A DNA stretch of 39,350 nt from Alphaproteobacteria bacterium (GCA_022449545.1 JAKUPN010000017.1:1-39350); one strand, 5' to 3'; positions 17,032 to 25,811 are shown, numbered from the stretch's first letter. The notes: generated from the letters alone by a model not told the origin. Program-made: numbers and translations.

Positions 17032-17742
17032 ATGGAACAAAATTTGCGGTTAGCTCATTTTTCAGACGTACATTTAGACAAAGACACAGTGTCTTCTGAC
17101 TTAATGAGGAATACCTTTGATAACCTTTTGAAAGAGGTTTTAGCTCATAATCCTAGCCTTTTGTTAATAGCAGGTGACTTGTTTGATAGTAATGAAGCCT
17201 CTGATGATACGATAAAATGGGTTATGGAAAAATTAAGTAATTTGTTCATTCCTGTCGTTATGATCCCCGGTAATCATGATTGTCTTGAAGAGGGTTCAGT
17301 CTATTATCGCTACGACTTTAATTTGGTGCCTAACGTTGATTTTCTGTTTCAGGAAGATGGGAGCTTAATTTACATAGCATCCATAGAAGTTTCTGTCTGG
17401 GGTAAAGGAATAAAAAAACATGATAAAAGTTTTAGACCTTTGAAGCATTGTCCTGCTAGGCCAAAAAACTCAAAGTGGTATGTGGGGTTGGGGCACGGGT
17501 TATTTATAGACGACGAATCGCAAGTTCACAGAGCTTCGCCTATTCTAATTGAAGATATCGATAATTGTGACTGTGATTACCTTGCTCTAGGACACCACCA
17601 CGCCGCGGTTAATCTCCAAAGTGCGTCAACTACTGCTGTTTATAGCGGATCCCCGACAGATGATATAGGAGGAGGGGCGACTTATGTAGTAGCTGATTTA
17701 ACACAATATAAAAAACCTGATGTAAAGATTTTTACATTGTGA
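17032..17742 (+). CDS. Metallophosphoesterase (SbcD/Mre11-like catalytic domain only)
   Basis: This 236-residue calcineurin-like phosphoesterase shows all five metal-binding blocks in order: FSDVHLD near residue 10, AGDLFDS near 46, PGNHDC near 80, GLGHGLF near 148 and LGHHHAA near 182. The last block is followed by the SGSP segment seen in SbcD/YhaO-type nucleases. It is shorter than SbcD (about 400 residues) and has no capping domain, and no sbcC or other ATPase partner is adjacent. It may act on nucleic acids, nucleotides or other phosphodiesters. There is no Shine-Dalgarno sequence before the ATG. A TATATA hexamer ends only two bases upstream, so translation may be leaderless. Confidence 0.85.
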   Translation: MEQNLRLAHFSDVHLDKDTVSSDLMRNTFDNLLKEVLAHNPSLLLIAGDLFDSNEASDDTIKWVMEKLSNLFIPVVMIPGNHDCLEEGSVYYRYDFNLVPNVDFLFQEDGSLIYIASIEVSVWGKGIKKHDKSFRPLKHCPARPKNSKWYVGLGHGLFIDDESQVHRASPILIEDIDNCDCDYLALGHHHAAVNLQSASTTAVYSGSPTDDIGGGATYVVADLTQYKKPDVKIFTL

Positions 17743-17940
17743 AATTAGAAGCTTAATAATATTAATTTTGAAACGAAATTGTTCATTAAGTTCGAATTAG
17801 CTTTTTTTTTAGAACTCTAACGATTAATTGTTTATATAACAAAAACATATGCATAAAAGTATTTATATTTTCTTCCTATTTTGGATTAAAAAATTCAGAT
17901 AGAGTATGCTAGTGCATTAATAAAAAAGATGGAGAGATCT

Positions 17941-18825
17941 GTGGTATCTAATAAACCTAAAATGGCTCGTCCCAGTGTGTATCAATTTAAACTTGGAGAC
18001 TTCACAATTACTAATATTTTGGAGGGTTACAGACACTTAGATAACCTTCATCCTTTTGCAGGCACAAATGCTGACGCTGCTGATGTTGAGGCGATTGCTA
18101 AAGAGTGTCATTTGCCTTTCCCCAATTTGGAGCATAACTTTGTACCTTCATTAGTGGATACTGGTAGTCAGTTAATTGCACTTGATCCCGGATTCGGTGA
18201 AAAAGCACAATTCCCCACCTCAGGATGGTTTAATAATTATCTTCCAGAAGCAGGTTATACTTTGGAAGATGTAGACTATGTGGTTATTACTCATTGTCAT
18301 CCAGACCATATAGGAAATTTGATAGCTAGTGGTCAGCCTACTTTTCCTAATGCCGAAATAGTTTTTGGTCGTGTGGAATTTGACTATTGGCGTAAAGGTG
18401 AGAATATTCCAGATTTTCGTGCCCCTACATTATCTATGTTTAAAGAAATCTGCCAGCCGCTGGAAGATCAAGCCCGCTATGTAGAGGTTGGAGAAGATAT
18501 AGTAACAGGAGTAACGGCAGTTGATGCTTTCGGTCACTCAGCAGGGCATATGGCTTACCATATTGAGAGCAATGGCCAAGAGTTAATGATAATGTCAGAT
18601 ACAGCCGCCCATTATGCTATATCTTTCAGGCACCCAGAGTATAATTTCTCAATGGACGATGATCCTGAAAAGGCAGCTATATCAAGACGTAGGGTATTGA
18701 GCCAGGTTGCGGACACAAAAATGGCGGCGATTGGGTTTCATATGCCATTTCCTTCAGTAGGTTATGTAGACCGTCATGGGGACGGCTTCGCTTGGGTACC
18801 TGCAGCATATCAGTTTAACCTCTAG
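17941..18825 (+). CDS. Metallo-beta-lactamase-fold hydrolase
   Basis: This protein of about 294 residues has the dinuclear zinc motif THCHPDH near residues 117-123, a further metal His in GHSAGHMAYHI near 202 and the bridging Asp in MSDTAAHY near 222. These are typical of MBL-fold lactonases, glyoxalase II-like and related hydrolases, and the substrate is unknown. A GTG at 17941 is chosen as start because GGAG at 17931-17934 sits six bases before it. An ATG at 17929 adds four residues but has no ribosome site of its own, and an ATG at 17962 is also possible. A good terminator follows at 18855-18889, so the gene is probably transcribed alone from the AT-rich 186-base gap upstream. Confidence 0.87.
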   Translation: MVSNKPKMARPSVYQFKLGDFTITNILEGYRHLDNLHPFAGTNADAADVEAIAKECHLPFPNLEHNFVPSLVDTGSQLIALDPGFGEKAQFPTSGWFNNYLPEAGYTLEDVDYVVITHCHPDHIGNLIASGQPTFPNAEIVFGRVEFDYWRKGENIPDFRAPTLSMFKEICQPLEDQARYVEVGEDIVTGVTAVDAFGHSAGHMAYHIESNGQELMIMSDTAAHYAISFRHPEYNFSMDDDPEKAAISRRRVLSQVADTKMAAIGFHMPFPSVGYVDRHGDGFAWVPAAYQFNL

Positions 18826-18854
18826 AACTGGATAAATATCAAATAATTCTAATG

Positions 18855-18889
18855 AGTGATTATGCTTTTCTTCGTCATAGTCACTTTTT
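18855..18889 (+). terminator. Rho-independent terminator after the MBL-fold hydrolase gene
   Basis: The stem pairs 18855-18864 (AGTGATTATG) with 18876-18885 (CATAGTCACT) over 10 bp with one G-U pair. It has an 11-base loop and a run of five T at 18885-18889. It sits 30 bases after the hydrolase stop and before the small cupin gene. Confidence 0.8.
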
Positions 18890-18927
18890 GGGATTAGTTT
18901 ATTTAAAATTTGGGAAAAGGAAGAGTA

Positions 18928-19278
18928 ATGCGTGTTCATAATGTTTATTCTGATGAAATGGGAGAAACCCATTTTCGTGACATAGAAATTGAGTGGATTT
19001 CTGAGCGATTGAGCAGTAAATTCTCGGAATTGTTTAGAACTAAGGGGATGGAATTTCGTAGGACTGATGGTGACTATAATTATGATTGGCATCCTGCCCC
19101 TAAACGTCAGTTTGTAATAAACCTAGATGCGGGAGTAGAGGTTACTGTTAGTGATGGAGAATCTAGAGTTATAGGTGCTGGCGAAGTACTATTAGTGGAA
19201 GACATAGATGGTAAAGGTCATAGATCCAGAGCTGTCAATGGTCAGGCTAGACACTGCATATTTATTCCGCTTGATTGA
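18928..19278 (+). CDS. Small cupin-like protein
   Basis: This 116-residue protein matches a single-domain cupin: HPAPKRQFVINLDAGVEV near residues 60-77 is a degenerate first cupin motif, and GAGEVLLVEDIDGKGHRSR near 86-104 is the second. The first motif lacks the usual HxH, so metal binding is doubtful. Small proteins of this kind are common in marine alphaproteobacteria and have no assigned function that I can name. The ATG at 18928 is chosen over a TTG at 18910, because AAGGAAG at 18917-18922 is well placed for 18928 and would lie inside the longer form. A terminator separates it from the preceding hydrolase gene. It converges on the SDR gene with a 51-base gap. Confidence 0.7.
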   Translation: MRVHNVYSDEMGETHFRDIEIEWISERLSSKFSELFRTKGMEFRRTDGDYNYDWHPAPKRQFVINLDAGVEVTVSDGESRVIGAGEVLLVEDIDGKGHRSRAVNGQARHCIFIPLD

Positions 19279-19329
19279 TCTCTAGGGTTACTTTTTCAGG
19301 CGATACAGATTCTAAAGGGTTCTCTTTTC

Positions 19330-20130
19330 TTATAATTTTGATCCCGGCTGAGCCATTGCTCTCAGAAACACTTGCCTAAAGGCACCGGTTCCAGTGAATC
19401 CACCATCGACTATCATGTCGATTCCAGTTACAAAGCTAGCTTCGTCACTAGCAAGAAACATAACCACTGGGCTAATTTCTTCTGGTCCCGCGACCCGACC
19501 CAAGGGAGTCATCCAAGACATGGCTTCCTTGAAATCATCTGAACCTTCTAAAATTGCTGTATCAACTATGCCGGGGTGTACGGCGTTTACTCTAATGTTC
19601 CAAGATGCAAACTCTAATGCTGCGCTTTTTGTTAGACCTCTTATGCCCCATTTAGTTGCTGTATATGCTGTAGCAAAATGTCCTGTTGTTCCGGCGATTG
19701 AACCAATATTTATTATGGATCCTGAGCCACTATCTTTCATAACTGGCGCAGCAGTCTTTATGCCAAAAAAAGTGCCTGTGAGATTAATATCTAGCACTTT
19801 CTGCCACTCCTCGGCACTAATATCTAATATTGAGGGTTTACGAAGACCTATCCCTGCGTTGTTAACTAATACGTTCAATCCACCAAACTTTTTACTGATG
19901 TAATTGATGGCATTTTGCCAATCTTCTTCATTTGAAACGTCAAGGTGAAAATACTCAGCTATATGACCATCACTCCTTATATCCTCAGCCAGATCTTGAC
20001 CTTTATCATCTAAAATATCACATATTAAGACTTTAGCTCCCTCGGAAGCAAAAAGACGCGCTTCGGCTTCGCCTTGACCGCGACTGGCTCCAGTTATCAA
20101 AGCTATTTTGTCTTCAAGTCTAAGCTTCAT
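19330..20130 (-). CDS. SDR family NAD(P)-dependent oxidoreductase
   Basis: This 266-residue classical short-chain dehydrogenase has the cofactor motif GASRGQG near residues 14-20 (usual form TGxxxGxG), NNAG near 90-93, the catalytic Ser in IGSIAG near 141, and YTATK near 155-159 with the catalytic Tyr and Lys. The family oxidises or reduces alcohols and ketones. The sequence resembles the 20-beta-hydroxysteroid/cyclohexanol dehydrogenase type, but the substrate is not known. The ATG at 20130 has AGGAA nine bases upstream. The longer TTG start at 20172 has no such site. It is followed on the minus strand by the small cupin gene in opposite orientation. The upstream gap 20131-20415 (285 bases) is AT-rich and shows no gene. 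Confidence 0.88.
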   Translation of the reverse strand: MKLRLEDKIALITGASRGQGEAEARLFASEGAKVLICDILDDKGQDLAEDIRSDGHIAEYFHLDVSNEEDWQNAINYISKKFGGLNVLVNNAGIGLRKPSILDISAEEWQKVLDINLTGTFFGIKTAAPVMKDSGSGSIINIGSIAGTTGHFATAYTATKWGIRGLTKSAALEFASWNIRVNAVHPGIVDTAILEGSDDFKEAMSWMTPLGRVAGPEEISPVVMFLASDEASFVTGIDMIVDGGFTGTGAFRQVFLRAMAQPGSKL

Positions 20131-20393
20131 AAAACGGATTCCTGTGTAATTAGATTGATATAATAGCAACAAAAAAATACTTAGGTATTAAATGCCTTTA
20201 ATTACATTTTTTAACATCATTTTAATGTTCCGGTGACTGAGTGCAACTGCGTTAAATTTATTATTGAACTCTTTAAATCTCTTTTTCTGAGACTACATGG
20301 CACTAAAAAGATTTTTAACTCCTAATTATATTCTTACCTCTTCCGACAATAGGAAATTTAGGGCTTATACTCAGACAGTTTTTACTGTTTAAA

Positions 20394-20413
20394 GTTTAAA
20401 TATTAATTTAAAC
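20394..20413. repeat. AT-only inverted repeat downstream of the ABC operon
   Basis: GTTTAAA (20394-20400) and TTTAAAC (20407-20413) flank TATTAA, two bases past the stop codon of the last ABC gene. A second small hairpin (ACAGT/ACTGT, 20375-20388) lies just beyond. Together they may end the minus-strand operon, but the stems are short and AT-rich. Confidence 0.3.
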
Positions 20414-20415
20414 GC

Positions 20416-21540
20416 TTAATTGGCTAGGCAAAGAGCATGTTCAGCGCGAAAAGTTAGAAAAACAGTTTGATCTCGAGATAGGTTCTCAAAGTGGTCAATT
20501 TGAATGTTTATTTCATGACCTTTAACGTCAACTCTGCATTCCAAAAAACTTCCGAGATACACAGTGTCTATAACTTTACCTTCCAATAGGTTTAGATTTT
20601 CTGCATCGCTTGGCTTGTCTGTATTTAGAGTTACATCCTCAGGTCGTAGGCTGACGTGCACCTCAGACTCTTCCCCTATGCCGGTTTCTCCTGTTGCTCG
20701 AAGCCTTAGAGGTTCACCACCAATAATAGACGGTAACTCAATATCGTAAATACTATTACTATGTCCAATTACTCTGCCCTTAAGGAGGCTAGTAACTCCT
20801 ATAAAGTTCGCTACGAATGCATTAGCAGGGTTGGCGTAAATATCCTGAGGATCACCTACTTGTTGTATCACGGCTTTGTCCATTACAACTACTCGGTCAC
20901 TCATAACCAAAGCTTCAGACTGGTCATGCGTTACAAAGATCGATGTGATTCCGACTTCTTTTTGTAATCTTACAATCTCATCTCGCATTTGTTCACGCAA
21001 TTTAGCATCTAAATTAGAAAGAGGTTCATCAAATAAGATTACCCTTGGTTCGTACACTATGGCTCTTGCTAAGGCTACCCTCTGGCGTTGTCCACCAGAA
21101 AGTTTTGTTGCGTAACGGTCTGCTAAATGATCTAACCCTACCAATTCAAGAGCTCTCATGGTTCTCTTTTTAATTTCAGACTTACCGGCTCGTCGTACTC
21201 TGAGGCCATATGCAACATTGTCAAACACAGTCATATGTGGCCAAACAGCATAGCTTTGAAAAACCATACCGATGTTCCTATCTTCTGGATTGAGATAAAC
21301 ATCTTGCTCATAGGAGGCAACCAGTTGATCTCCTATGAAAATATCTCCGCCATCTGGTCTCTCTAATCCTGCAACACACCGTAATGTAGTGGTTTTTCCG
21401 CAACCTGACGGACCAAGAAGAGTTACAAACTCTCCTTGCTCTATCAAAATATTGAAATCGAGAACAGCTGTCTCGGGCCCAAAATGTTTATCTAGGCCTG
21501 ATATACGAACTGTTGCGTCAATATTGTTATTTGAACTCAT
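20416..21540 (-). CDS. ABC transporter ATP-binding protein (PotA/FbpC type)
   Basis: This 374-residue cytosolic ATPase of the iron(III)/spermidine/putrescine-type import family has Walker A GPSGCGKTT near residue 39, Q-loop VFQSYAVWPHM near 92, ABC signature LSGGQRQR near 143, Walker B VILFDEPLSNLD near 163 and the H-loop VTHDQSEA near 198. A C-terminal TOBE-like beta region follows (residues 260-374), with LRPEDV near 297. It is the last gene of the operon binding protein, permease, ATPase, ATPase. Its start overlaps the end of the preceding ATPase gene by four bases (ATGA), which implies translational coupling. The two ATPases are clearly homologous but not identical, so a heterodimer or two alternative homodimers are possible. 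Confidence 0.92.
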   Translation of the reverse strand: MSSNNNIDATVRISGLDKHFGPETAVLDFNILIEQGEFVTLLGPSGCGKTTTLRCVAGLERPDGGDIFIGDQLVASYEQDVYLNPEDRNIGMVFQSYAVWPHMTVFDNVAYGLRVRRAGKSEIKKRTMRALELVGLDHLADRYATKLSGGQRQRVALARAIVYEPRVILFDEPLSNLDAKLREQMRDEIVRLQKEVGITSIFVTHDQSEALVMSDRVVVMDKAVIQQVGDPQDIYANPANAFVANFIGVTSLLKGRVIGHSNSIYDIELPSIIGGEPLRLRATGETGIGEESEVHVSLRPEDVTLNTDKPSDAENLNLLEGKVIDTVYLGSFLECRVDVKGHEINIQIDHFENLSRDQTVFLTFRAEHALCLAN

Positions 21541-22646
21541 TGTTGCACCGCCAATGTGTGGTCAGAATCAAAGCGAAGATAGATCTTTTCACCTTCTTTT
21601 AAGCGATCCCGAGGATGGGCAATAACTTTCCATTCATATTCTCCCCAATTAACTCGGCAATCTACATGGTTTCCCAGAAAAATTACATTTTCCACTTTTC
21701 CTTCAATACTAGAATCGGATGTTTTGTCGCGGGACACGTGAACATTTTCGGGACGCACTGATAAAGTTGCCTCGTCTCCTTGATGAACTCCTCTACCAAT
21801 TCTACAAGGGAGCCTGGCTGTCATTTCTCCATATTGTACGGTGACCTCTCCAGATCCGTCTTCTGTAACTTTCTCAACTTTAGCATCCAGTAAGTTGGCC
21901 ACCCCAATAAAGTTACTTACATATTTGTTATTAGGTTTGCTGTATATTTCAACAGGCTCACCACTTTGCTCAATATTACCTTTTGACATAACGATGATTT
22001 CATCGCTCATAACTAGTGCTTCGGATTGATCATGGGTGACATAGATAGAAGTTATACCAACTTCATTTTGAATGCGCTTAAGCTCTACACGCATCGCTTC
22101 TCTTAATTTGAGATCAAGATTTGATAATGGCTCATCAAAAAGTAATAGTCTTGGGTTTGAAACAATAGCTCTTGCTAGTGAAGCGCGCTGTTGCTGGCCA
22201 CCCGACAATTGAGTTGCGTTCTTTTCAGCCATATCTGTGAGGTCTACAAGAGACAATGTTTCTGCAACCCTGTCATCTATTTCAGATTTATTAAGTTTAC
22301 GAATTTCTAATGGGTAGGCGACATTTTGTGTGACTGTCATATGGGGCCAAATAGCATAGCTCTGAAACACCATGCCGATATCTCTCTTTTCTGGGGGTAG
22401 AAAAATACTTGATGACGGCTCTGTATATGTTAAACCTCCAACTTCGATAGCACCTGAATTAATTGTATGCAGTCCAGCAATACTCATTAGGGTTGTGGTC
22501 TTTCCGCATCCAGATGGACCGAGAAGGGTTAAAAATGCACCTTCATCAATTCCAAACGATATATTGTCCACGGCTTTGTCGTCGCCAAAATATTTTACTA
22601 GGTTTCTAACCTGGAGGTACTTCGAAGAAATATCTTCACTAGTCAT
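21537..22646 (-). CDS. ABC transporter ATP-binding protein (second ATPase of the operon)
   Basis: This 369-residue ATPase has Walker A GPSGCGKTT near residue 38, Q-loop VFQSYAIWPHM near 91, signature LSGGQQQR near 142, Walker B LLLFDEPLSNLD near 161, H-loop VTHDQSEA near 197, and a TOBE-like C-terminal region with VRPENVHV near 295. It energises solute import by hydrolysing ATP at the inner membrane. Both this protein and its partner keep all catalytic motifs, so neither looks like an inactive subunit. AGGAAG precedes the ATG. It follows the permease gene by 16 bases and overlaps the next ATPase gene by four. Similarity between the two suggests an old tandem duplication. Confidence 0.92.
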   Translation of the reverse strand: MTSEDISSKYLQVRNLVKYFGDDKAVDNISFGIDEGAFLTLLGPSGCGKTTTLMSIAGLHTINSGAIEVGGLTYTEPSSSIFLPPEKRDIGMVFQSYAIWPHMTVTQNVAYPLEIRKLNKSEIDDRVAETLSLVDLTDMAEKNATQLSGGQQQRASLARAIVSNPRLLLFDEPLSNLDLKLREAMRVELKRIQNEVGITSIYVTHDQSEALVMSDEIIVMSKGNIEQSGEPVEIYSKPNNKYVSNFIGVANLLDAKVEKVTEDGSGEVTVQYGEMTARLPCRIGRGVHQGDEATLSVRPENVHVSRDKTSDSSIEGKVENVIFLGNHVDCRVNWGEYEWKVIAHPRDRLKEGEKIYLRFDSDHTLAVQQ

Positions 22647-22662
22647 TATTTTTTCTTCCTAG

Positions 22663-24414
22663 TTAAGCCGACAGTGCTTCTTTTCCGGCAAGGCGTCGGA
22701 ATGCAATCATACAAATCAAGCATAGTAGAGTTTGCGCTAAGGACAAGGCAGCAGTCAGTGGTTCATTTTCGTAGTTTGTCAAATAATAAACTCCGACTGC
22801 TAGAGTTTCGGTGCCGTCTGTGTAAAGCATGATAGATATTGAAAGTTCCCTTACGAAGATTACAAATAATAATATCCATCCAGCAAAAATGCCCGGCTTT
22901 AAAAGTGGTATGGTTATCCTTCGCATGGTTGTAACCCAGGTAGCCCCTGCCATTCGAGAACTTTGGTCTAACTCTTCTGAAATTGATAGGAGAATAGAAG
23001 CTATATTCCGCTGACCGTAGGGGAAAAATCGGGTTATATATCCCAATAATAATATCCAAAGAGTGGCGTATATGGGCGTTTGGATGTATGTAACAAGCAC
23101 TCCCATTGCTAGGACTATACCTGGAAAACCAATTGGAACGACACAGAGAAAATCTAGGAGCCAAGATCCAAAACCTTTAGTCCTGTGTATCATATAGCTA
23201 ACCACTAAAGCCAGAACCATAGAAATTGAGGCGCCAACAAAAGCTAGGAAAAGGCTATTAAATATTCCGTTTGTCGCGGCATCTATCGATTCTTCTCTCC
23301 AGAAAAATAAAGTTTTCACATAGTTTATACCTGTGATTTTATCAAGCATGATTGTGCCTTGCCATACTGGATGCAAGCTAACAATAAGCAAGCTAATGAT
23401 AGGCAAGATAACCGCTACCAAGATAAATAAGATATTATAACCAAAAGCAACCCATTTCCACGAACCCAGATCCAATACATTAGGTCTAAAGCCTTTTCCG
23501 GTAACTGTTTCAAATGACCGTGGGGCTATATACCGACGCTGAATCCAAATTAGGAATACAGTTATGGCTCCCAGGGCCATAGCCATTGTTGCTCCAAGGT
23601 AATGATTGGCATCATCGCCAACTGCTTTTGTAAATATCTGAGTAGTCAGTGTTTCCCATCCATATGGAGCGCTTAGCTTAAATGGCACCCCAAATTCACC
23701 GGCGCTGGTAACAAAAACAATTATTGCTCCAGACAGAATACCAGGCATGACTAATGGTAATGTTACTGTCATAGTTGTTCGAAACAATCCGGCTCCAGTC
23801 GTGCGAGCACTATCCTCTAGTGAAGGATCCATTCTTCGCAGGGATCCAACAACAAATAGGTAAACCAGTGGAGCAAAAAAGATACCTGTTACCCAGATGA
23901 CTCCCCAAATATTATCAATATTTATTACGTGGCCTTCGATGCCGAATATGTCTCGAAAAAAATTATTAAGTAGGCCAGTTTTGGGCTCTCCCATATTGTG
24001 CCAGGCTATGGCACCTATAAAAGGGCTAAGAAAAAATGGTATTAGATTAAAAGGTTCTAGCCATGTTCGTCCGGGGCAGTTCGTGCGAGCGTTGGTCCAT
24101 GCCAAGGAAACGCCCAGAAAAGTGGCTAGTACTGTGCATCCTGAACAAATTATTAAGGTGTTTAAAAAAGCCTTAGGTATAATAGGATCAGTGACAATTG
24201 TGACATAATTACCAAAGGACCATTCAGTTGAAAAACCCAGATCATCTAGCACTAGAAAACTGCTTACAACTAAGGTAATCAGAGGCAAAACAACTGCTAT
24301 AGCCACGATTGCGCTAACTATAATCGTAATTACATTTTCTTGTGTCCACAGTGCCCTAAATCGATTGGACATACGAGAAGGACGTGGGTCTGTATCATAA
24401 GTTTCTGAGGTCAT
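22663..24414 (-). CDS. ABC transporter permease, fused two-domain (FbpB type)
   Basis: This 583-residue integral membrane protein has about twelve transmembrane segments arranged as two BPD_transp_1 halves. EAA-type coupling loops, the contact sites for the ATPases, are visible near residues 200-229 (DSARTTGAGLFRTTMTVTLP, then LVMPGILSG) and 490-520 (DQSSRMAGATWVTTMRRITI, then PLLKPGIFAG). The fused form lets one polypeptide form the whole channel, as in iron(III) and some phosphonate or organic-acid importers. The ribosome site is weak. It lies 103 bases after the binding-protein gene, across a hairpin with T-run at 24455-24503, and 16 bases before the first ATPase gene. The substrate is not decided by this gene. 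Confidence 0.92.
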   Translation of the reverse strand: MTSETYDTDPRPSRMSNRFRALWTQENVITIIVSAIVAIAVVLPLITLVVSSFLVLDDLGFSTEWSFGNYVTIVTDPIIPKAFLNTLIICSGCTVLATFLGVSLAWTNARTNCPGRTWLEPFNLIPFFLSPFIGAIAWHNMGEPKTGLLNNFFRDIFGIEGHVINIDNIWGVIWVTGIFFAPLVYLFVVGSLRRMDPSLEDSARTTGAGLFRTTMTVTLPLVMPGILSGAIIVFVTSAGEFGVPFKLSAPYGWETLTTQIFTKAVGDDANHYLGATMAMALGAITVFLIWIQRRYIAPRSFETVTGKGFRPNVLDLGSWKWVAFGYNILFILVAVILPIISLLIVSLHPVWQGTIMLDKITGINYVKTLFFWREESIDAATNGIFNSLFLAFVGASISMVLALVVSYMIHRTKGFGSWLLDFLCVVPIGFPGIVLAMGVLVTYIQTPIYATLWILLLGYITRFFPYGQRNIASILLSISEELDQSSRMAGATWVTTMRRITIPLLKPGIFAGWILLFVIFVRELSISIMLYTDGTETLAVGVYYLTNYENEPLTAALSLAQTLLCLICMIAFRRLAGKEALSA

Positions 24415-24454
24415 ATATCACATTATTCCATGCCTAGTAAAAGGCTATACTAGT

Positions 24455-24503
24455 AAAAAATATTCTAGCCGGAACTCCCAAATTAATGCGAGCCCGGCTA
24501 GAA
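24455..24503 (-). terminator. Intercistronic terminator/attenuator between binding-protein and permease genes
   Basis: Read on the minus strand, a 10-bp perfect stem (24503-24494 with 24472-24463; TTCTAGCCGG pairing with CCGGCTAGAA) encloses a 21-base loop and is followed by TATTTTTT (24462-24455). It lies in the 103-base gap after the binding-protein stop. In importer operons such partial terminators keep the binding protein more abundant than the membrane parts, and they also protect the upstream mRNA from 3' decay. Confidence 0.8.
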
Positions 24504-24517
24504 AGAATTAAGTGCTG

Positions 24518-25627
24518 CTATTTAAAGTTTTTGATCCAAAGATTTCGGGTGCTCTTAAACTTCTTTTGAGCTCCCACCCAGTCTTTCATTCCGATCAAAT
24601 TAAGTTTGCTGAGGTCTGCCAAGTAAGGACGAGCTGCCTCAGGAGGAGTATAGCCTTTAATAAAGGAATAAACTGCTTCGCCTTCAACGATCAAGTCTGC
24701 ACCCTCTTTGCTAAGTAAGAACTCAACCAAAAGTTTACCTGCATTTGGATTAGGCGCTCCTTTAAGAACGGCTACTTGGTTTCCGAGTAGAACTTGTCCC
24801 TCTTTATAAGAACCAATCTTAATCTTTGATTTAAGACTTGGATCTTTCAAAACGTTTTGATACACGCGACCTGATACATTCCAGGGATCCAGAGGACGCT
24901 GGCATGAAATAACCATTTGCATCTTAGGCTCAGTTCTAAATTCAACAATAGGCTCTGTTTTTTTCAAAGCAGGCCAAAATTTGTTAAAGTCAACTGCGCC
25001 AGCCTCACCAAGAGCTATGACCGTATTCGTATAAGTAAAACTCTTTGTGATGTCAGATGAGATGGTTTTGCCTTTCATGGCAGGATCTAGGACATCCTTA
25101 TAGGATGTTATATTCACATTCGACATTCCAGGACATCCAGTGTTCCATACTGGAGCAAAAGTATATGCAAATGCTGTTACGACATAAGGGTATGATGAAT
25201 ACTGTCCGGCTGAATTAACCATTTCTACGCTGTTTTTCCAATATCCACTATCTAACTTATGAAAAGCTCCTATGTCTTCGGCAGCTTTAAAGAAACCCGG
25301 CGCACTCACCGCGATTACATCGATGGTAAATTTACCTGCTTTGATCTCTTGTCTGGTCTGAGCAACTGTAGAACCAGTTCCTTTACGTAAACTATTGAAC
25401 TCAAAGCTGTCAGGTAGATTGTAACGTTTTTTAAATGCTTTAGTAACACGTCTAGCGGTACGGTCACTAAATAAAGGATGAATAATTCTAACTGACCCTT
25501 CCTTTGCGGCTAGTGGCGCCAGTTTTTTTTCTACGTCATTTAGACCGCCGGCATTTGCCATCGCGGTTGCTCCCAGTAAGGCAACTGCAGATGCTGCAAA
25601 TATAGCGGCACTTTTCGTGAGTTTCAT
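24518..25627 (-). CDS. Periplasmic solute-binding protein of an ABC importer (iron(III)/organic-acid type)
   Basis: This 369-residue precursor has a classic Sec signal peptide: MKLTKSAAIF, a hydrophobic core to about residue 22, and probable cleavage after AMANA. The mature part is a type-II periplasmic binding protein of the extracellular solute-binding family 1/iron family. It captures solute in the periplasm and passes it to the permease. I do not see the two adjacent tyrosines that bind ferric iron in FbpA-like proteins clearly placed, so iron is not assured. The ATG at 25627 has GGGAGGAAC upstream. An in-frame codon at 25660 would put eleven charged residues before the signal peptide. 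It is the first gene of the operon. Confidence 0.88.
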   Translation of the reverse strand: MKLTKSAAIFAASAVALLGATAMANAGGLNDVEKKLAPLAAKEGSVRIIHPLFSDRTARRVTKAFKKRYNLPDSFEFNSLRKGTGSTVAQTRQEIKAGKFTIDVIAVSAPGFFKAAEDIGAFHKLDSGYWKNSVEMVNSAGQYSSYPYVVTAFAYTFAPVWNTGCPGMSNVNITSYKDVLDPAMKGKTISSDITKSFTYTNTVIALGEAGAVDFNKFWPALKKTEPIVEFRTEPKMQMVISCQRPLDPWNVSGRVYQNVLKDPSLKSKIKIGSYKEGQVLLGNQVAVLKGAPNPNAGKLLVEFLLSKEGADLIVEGEAVYSFIKGYTPPEAARPYLADLSKLNLIGMKDWVGAQKKFKSTRNLWIKNFK

Positions 25628-25736
25628 ATGTTCCTCCCGTTTTTGGCGCTGCCCCCGCACTTAAGGGCTAGCCCCGTCATTGTGTTGCGAGCATTTGTTT
25701 TGCCCGTATTATTTGGTGCGTGTCACTTATATTAAG

Positions 25737-25765
25737 AATTTCAAGCATCAGAGACGTATTGTCAA
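25737..25765 (-). promoter_or_regulatory. Possible promoter of the ABC operon
   Basis: On the minus strand TTGACA lies at 25765-25760. At 17 bases the -10 would be GAAATT, a poor match, and a better TAATAT lies 25 bases on. The leader that follows (to 25628) is unusually G/C-rich for this genome and contains the palindrome GGGCTAGCCC (25665-25674). Confidence 0.3.
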
Positions 25766-25811
25766 ACCTAAATTTATCCATACAGAAAAAAAATGTATTT
25801 TCTATAAAAGG

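Noticed and set aside
18754-19092. Minus-strand open frame over the MBL/cupin junction
   Set aside because: It runs through the end of the hydrolase, its terminator and the cupin start, has no ribosome site and no recognisable domain.
20761-20967. Plus-strand open frame inside the last ABC ATPase gene
   Set aside because: It is wholly antisense to a gene with all ABC motifs and has no domain of its own.
24518-25627. Definite iron(III)-binding protein
   Set aside because: Operon type fits iron import, but I could not place the paired tyrosine ligands, so the substrate is left open.
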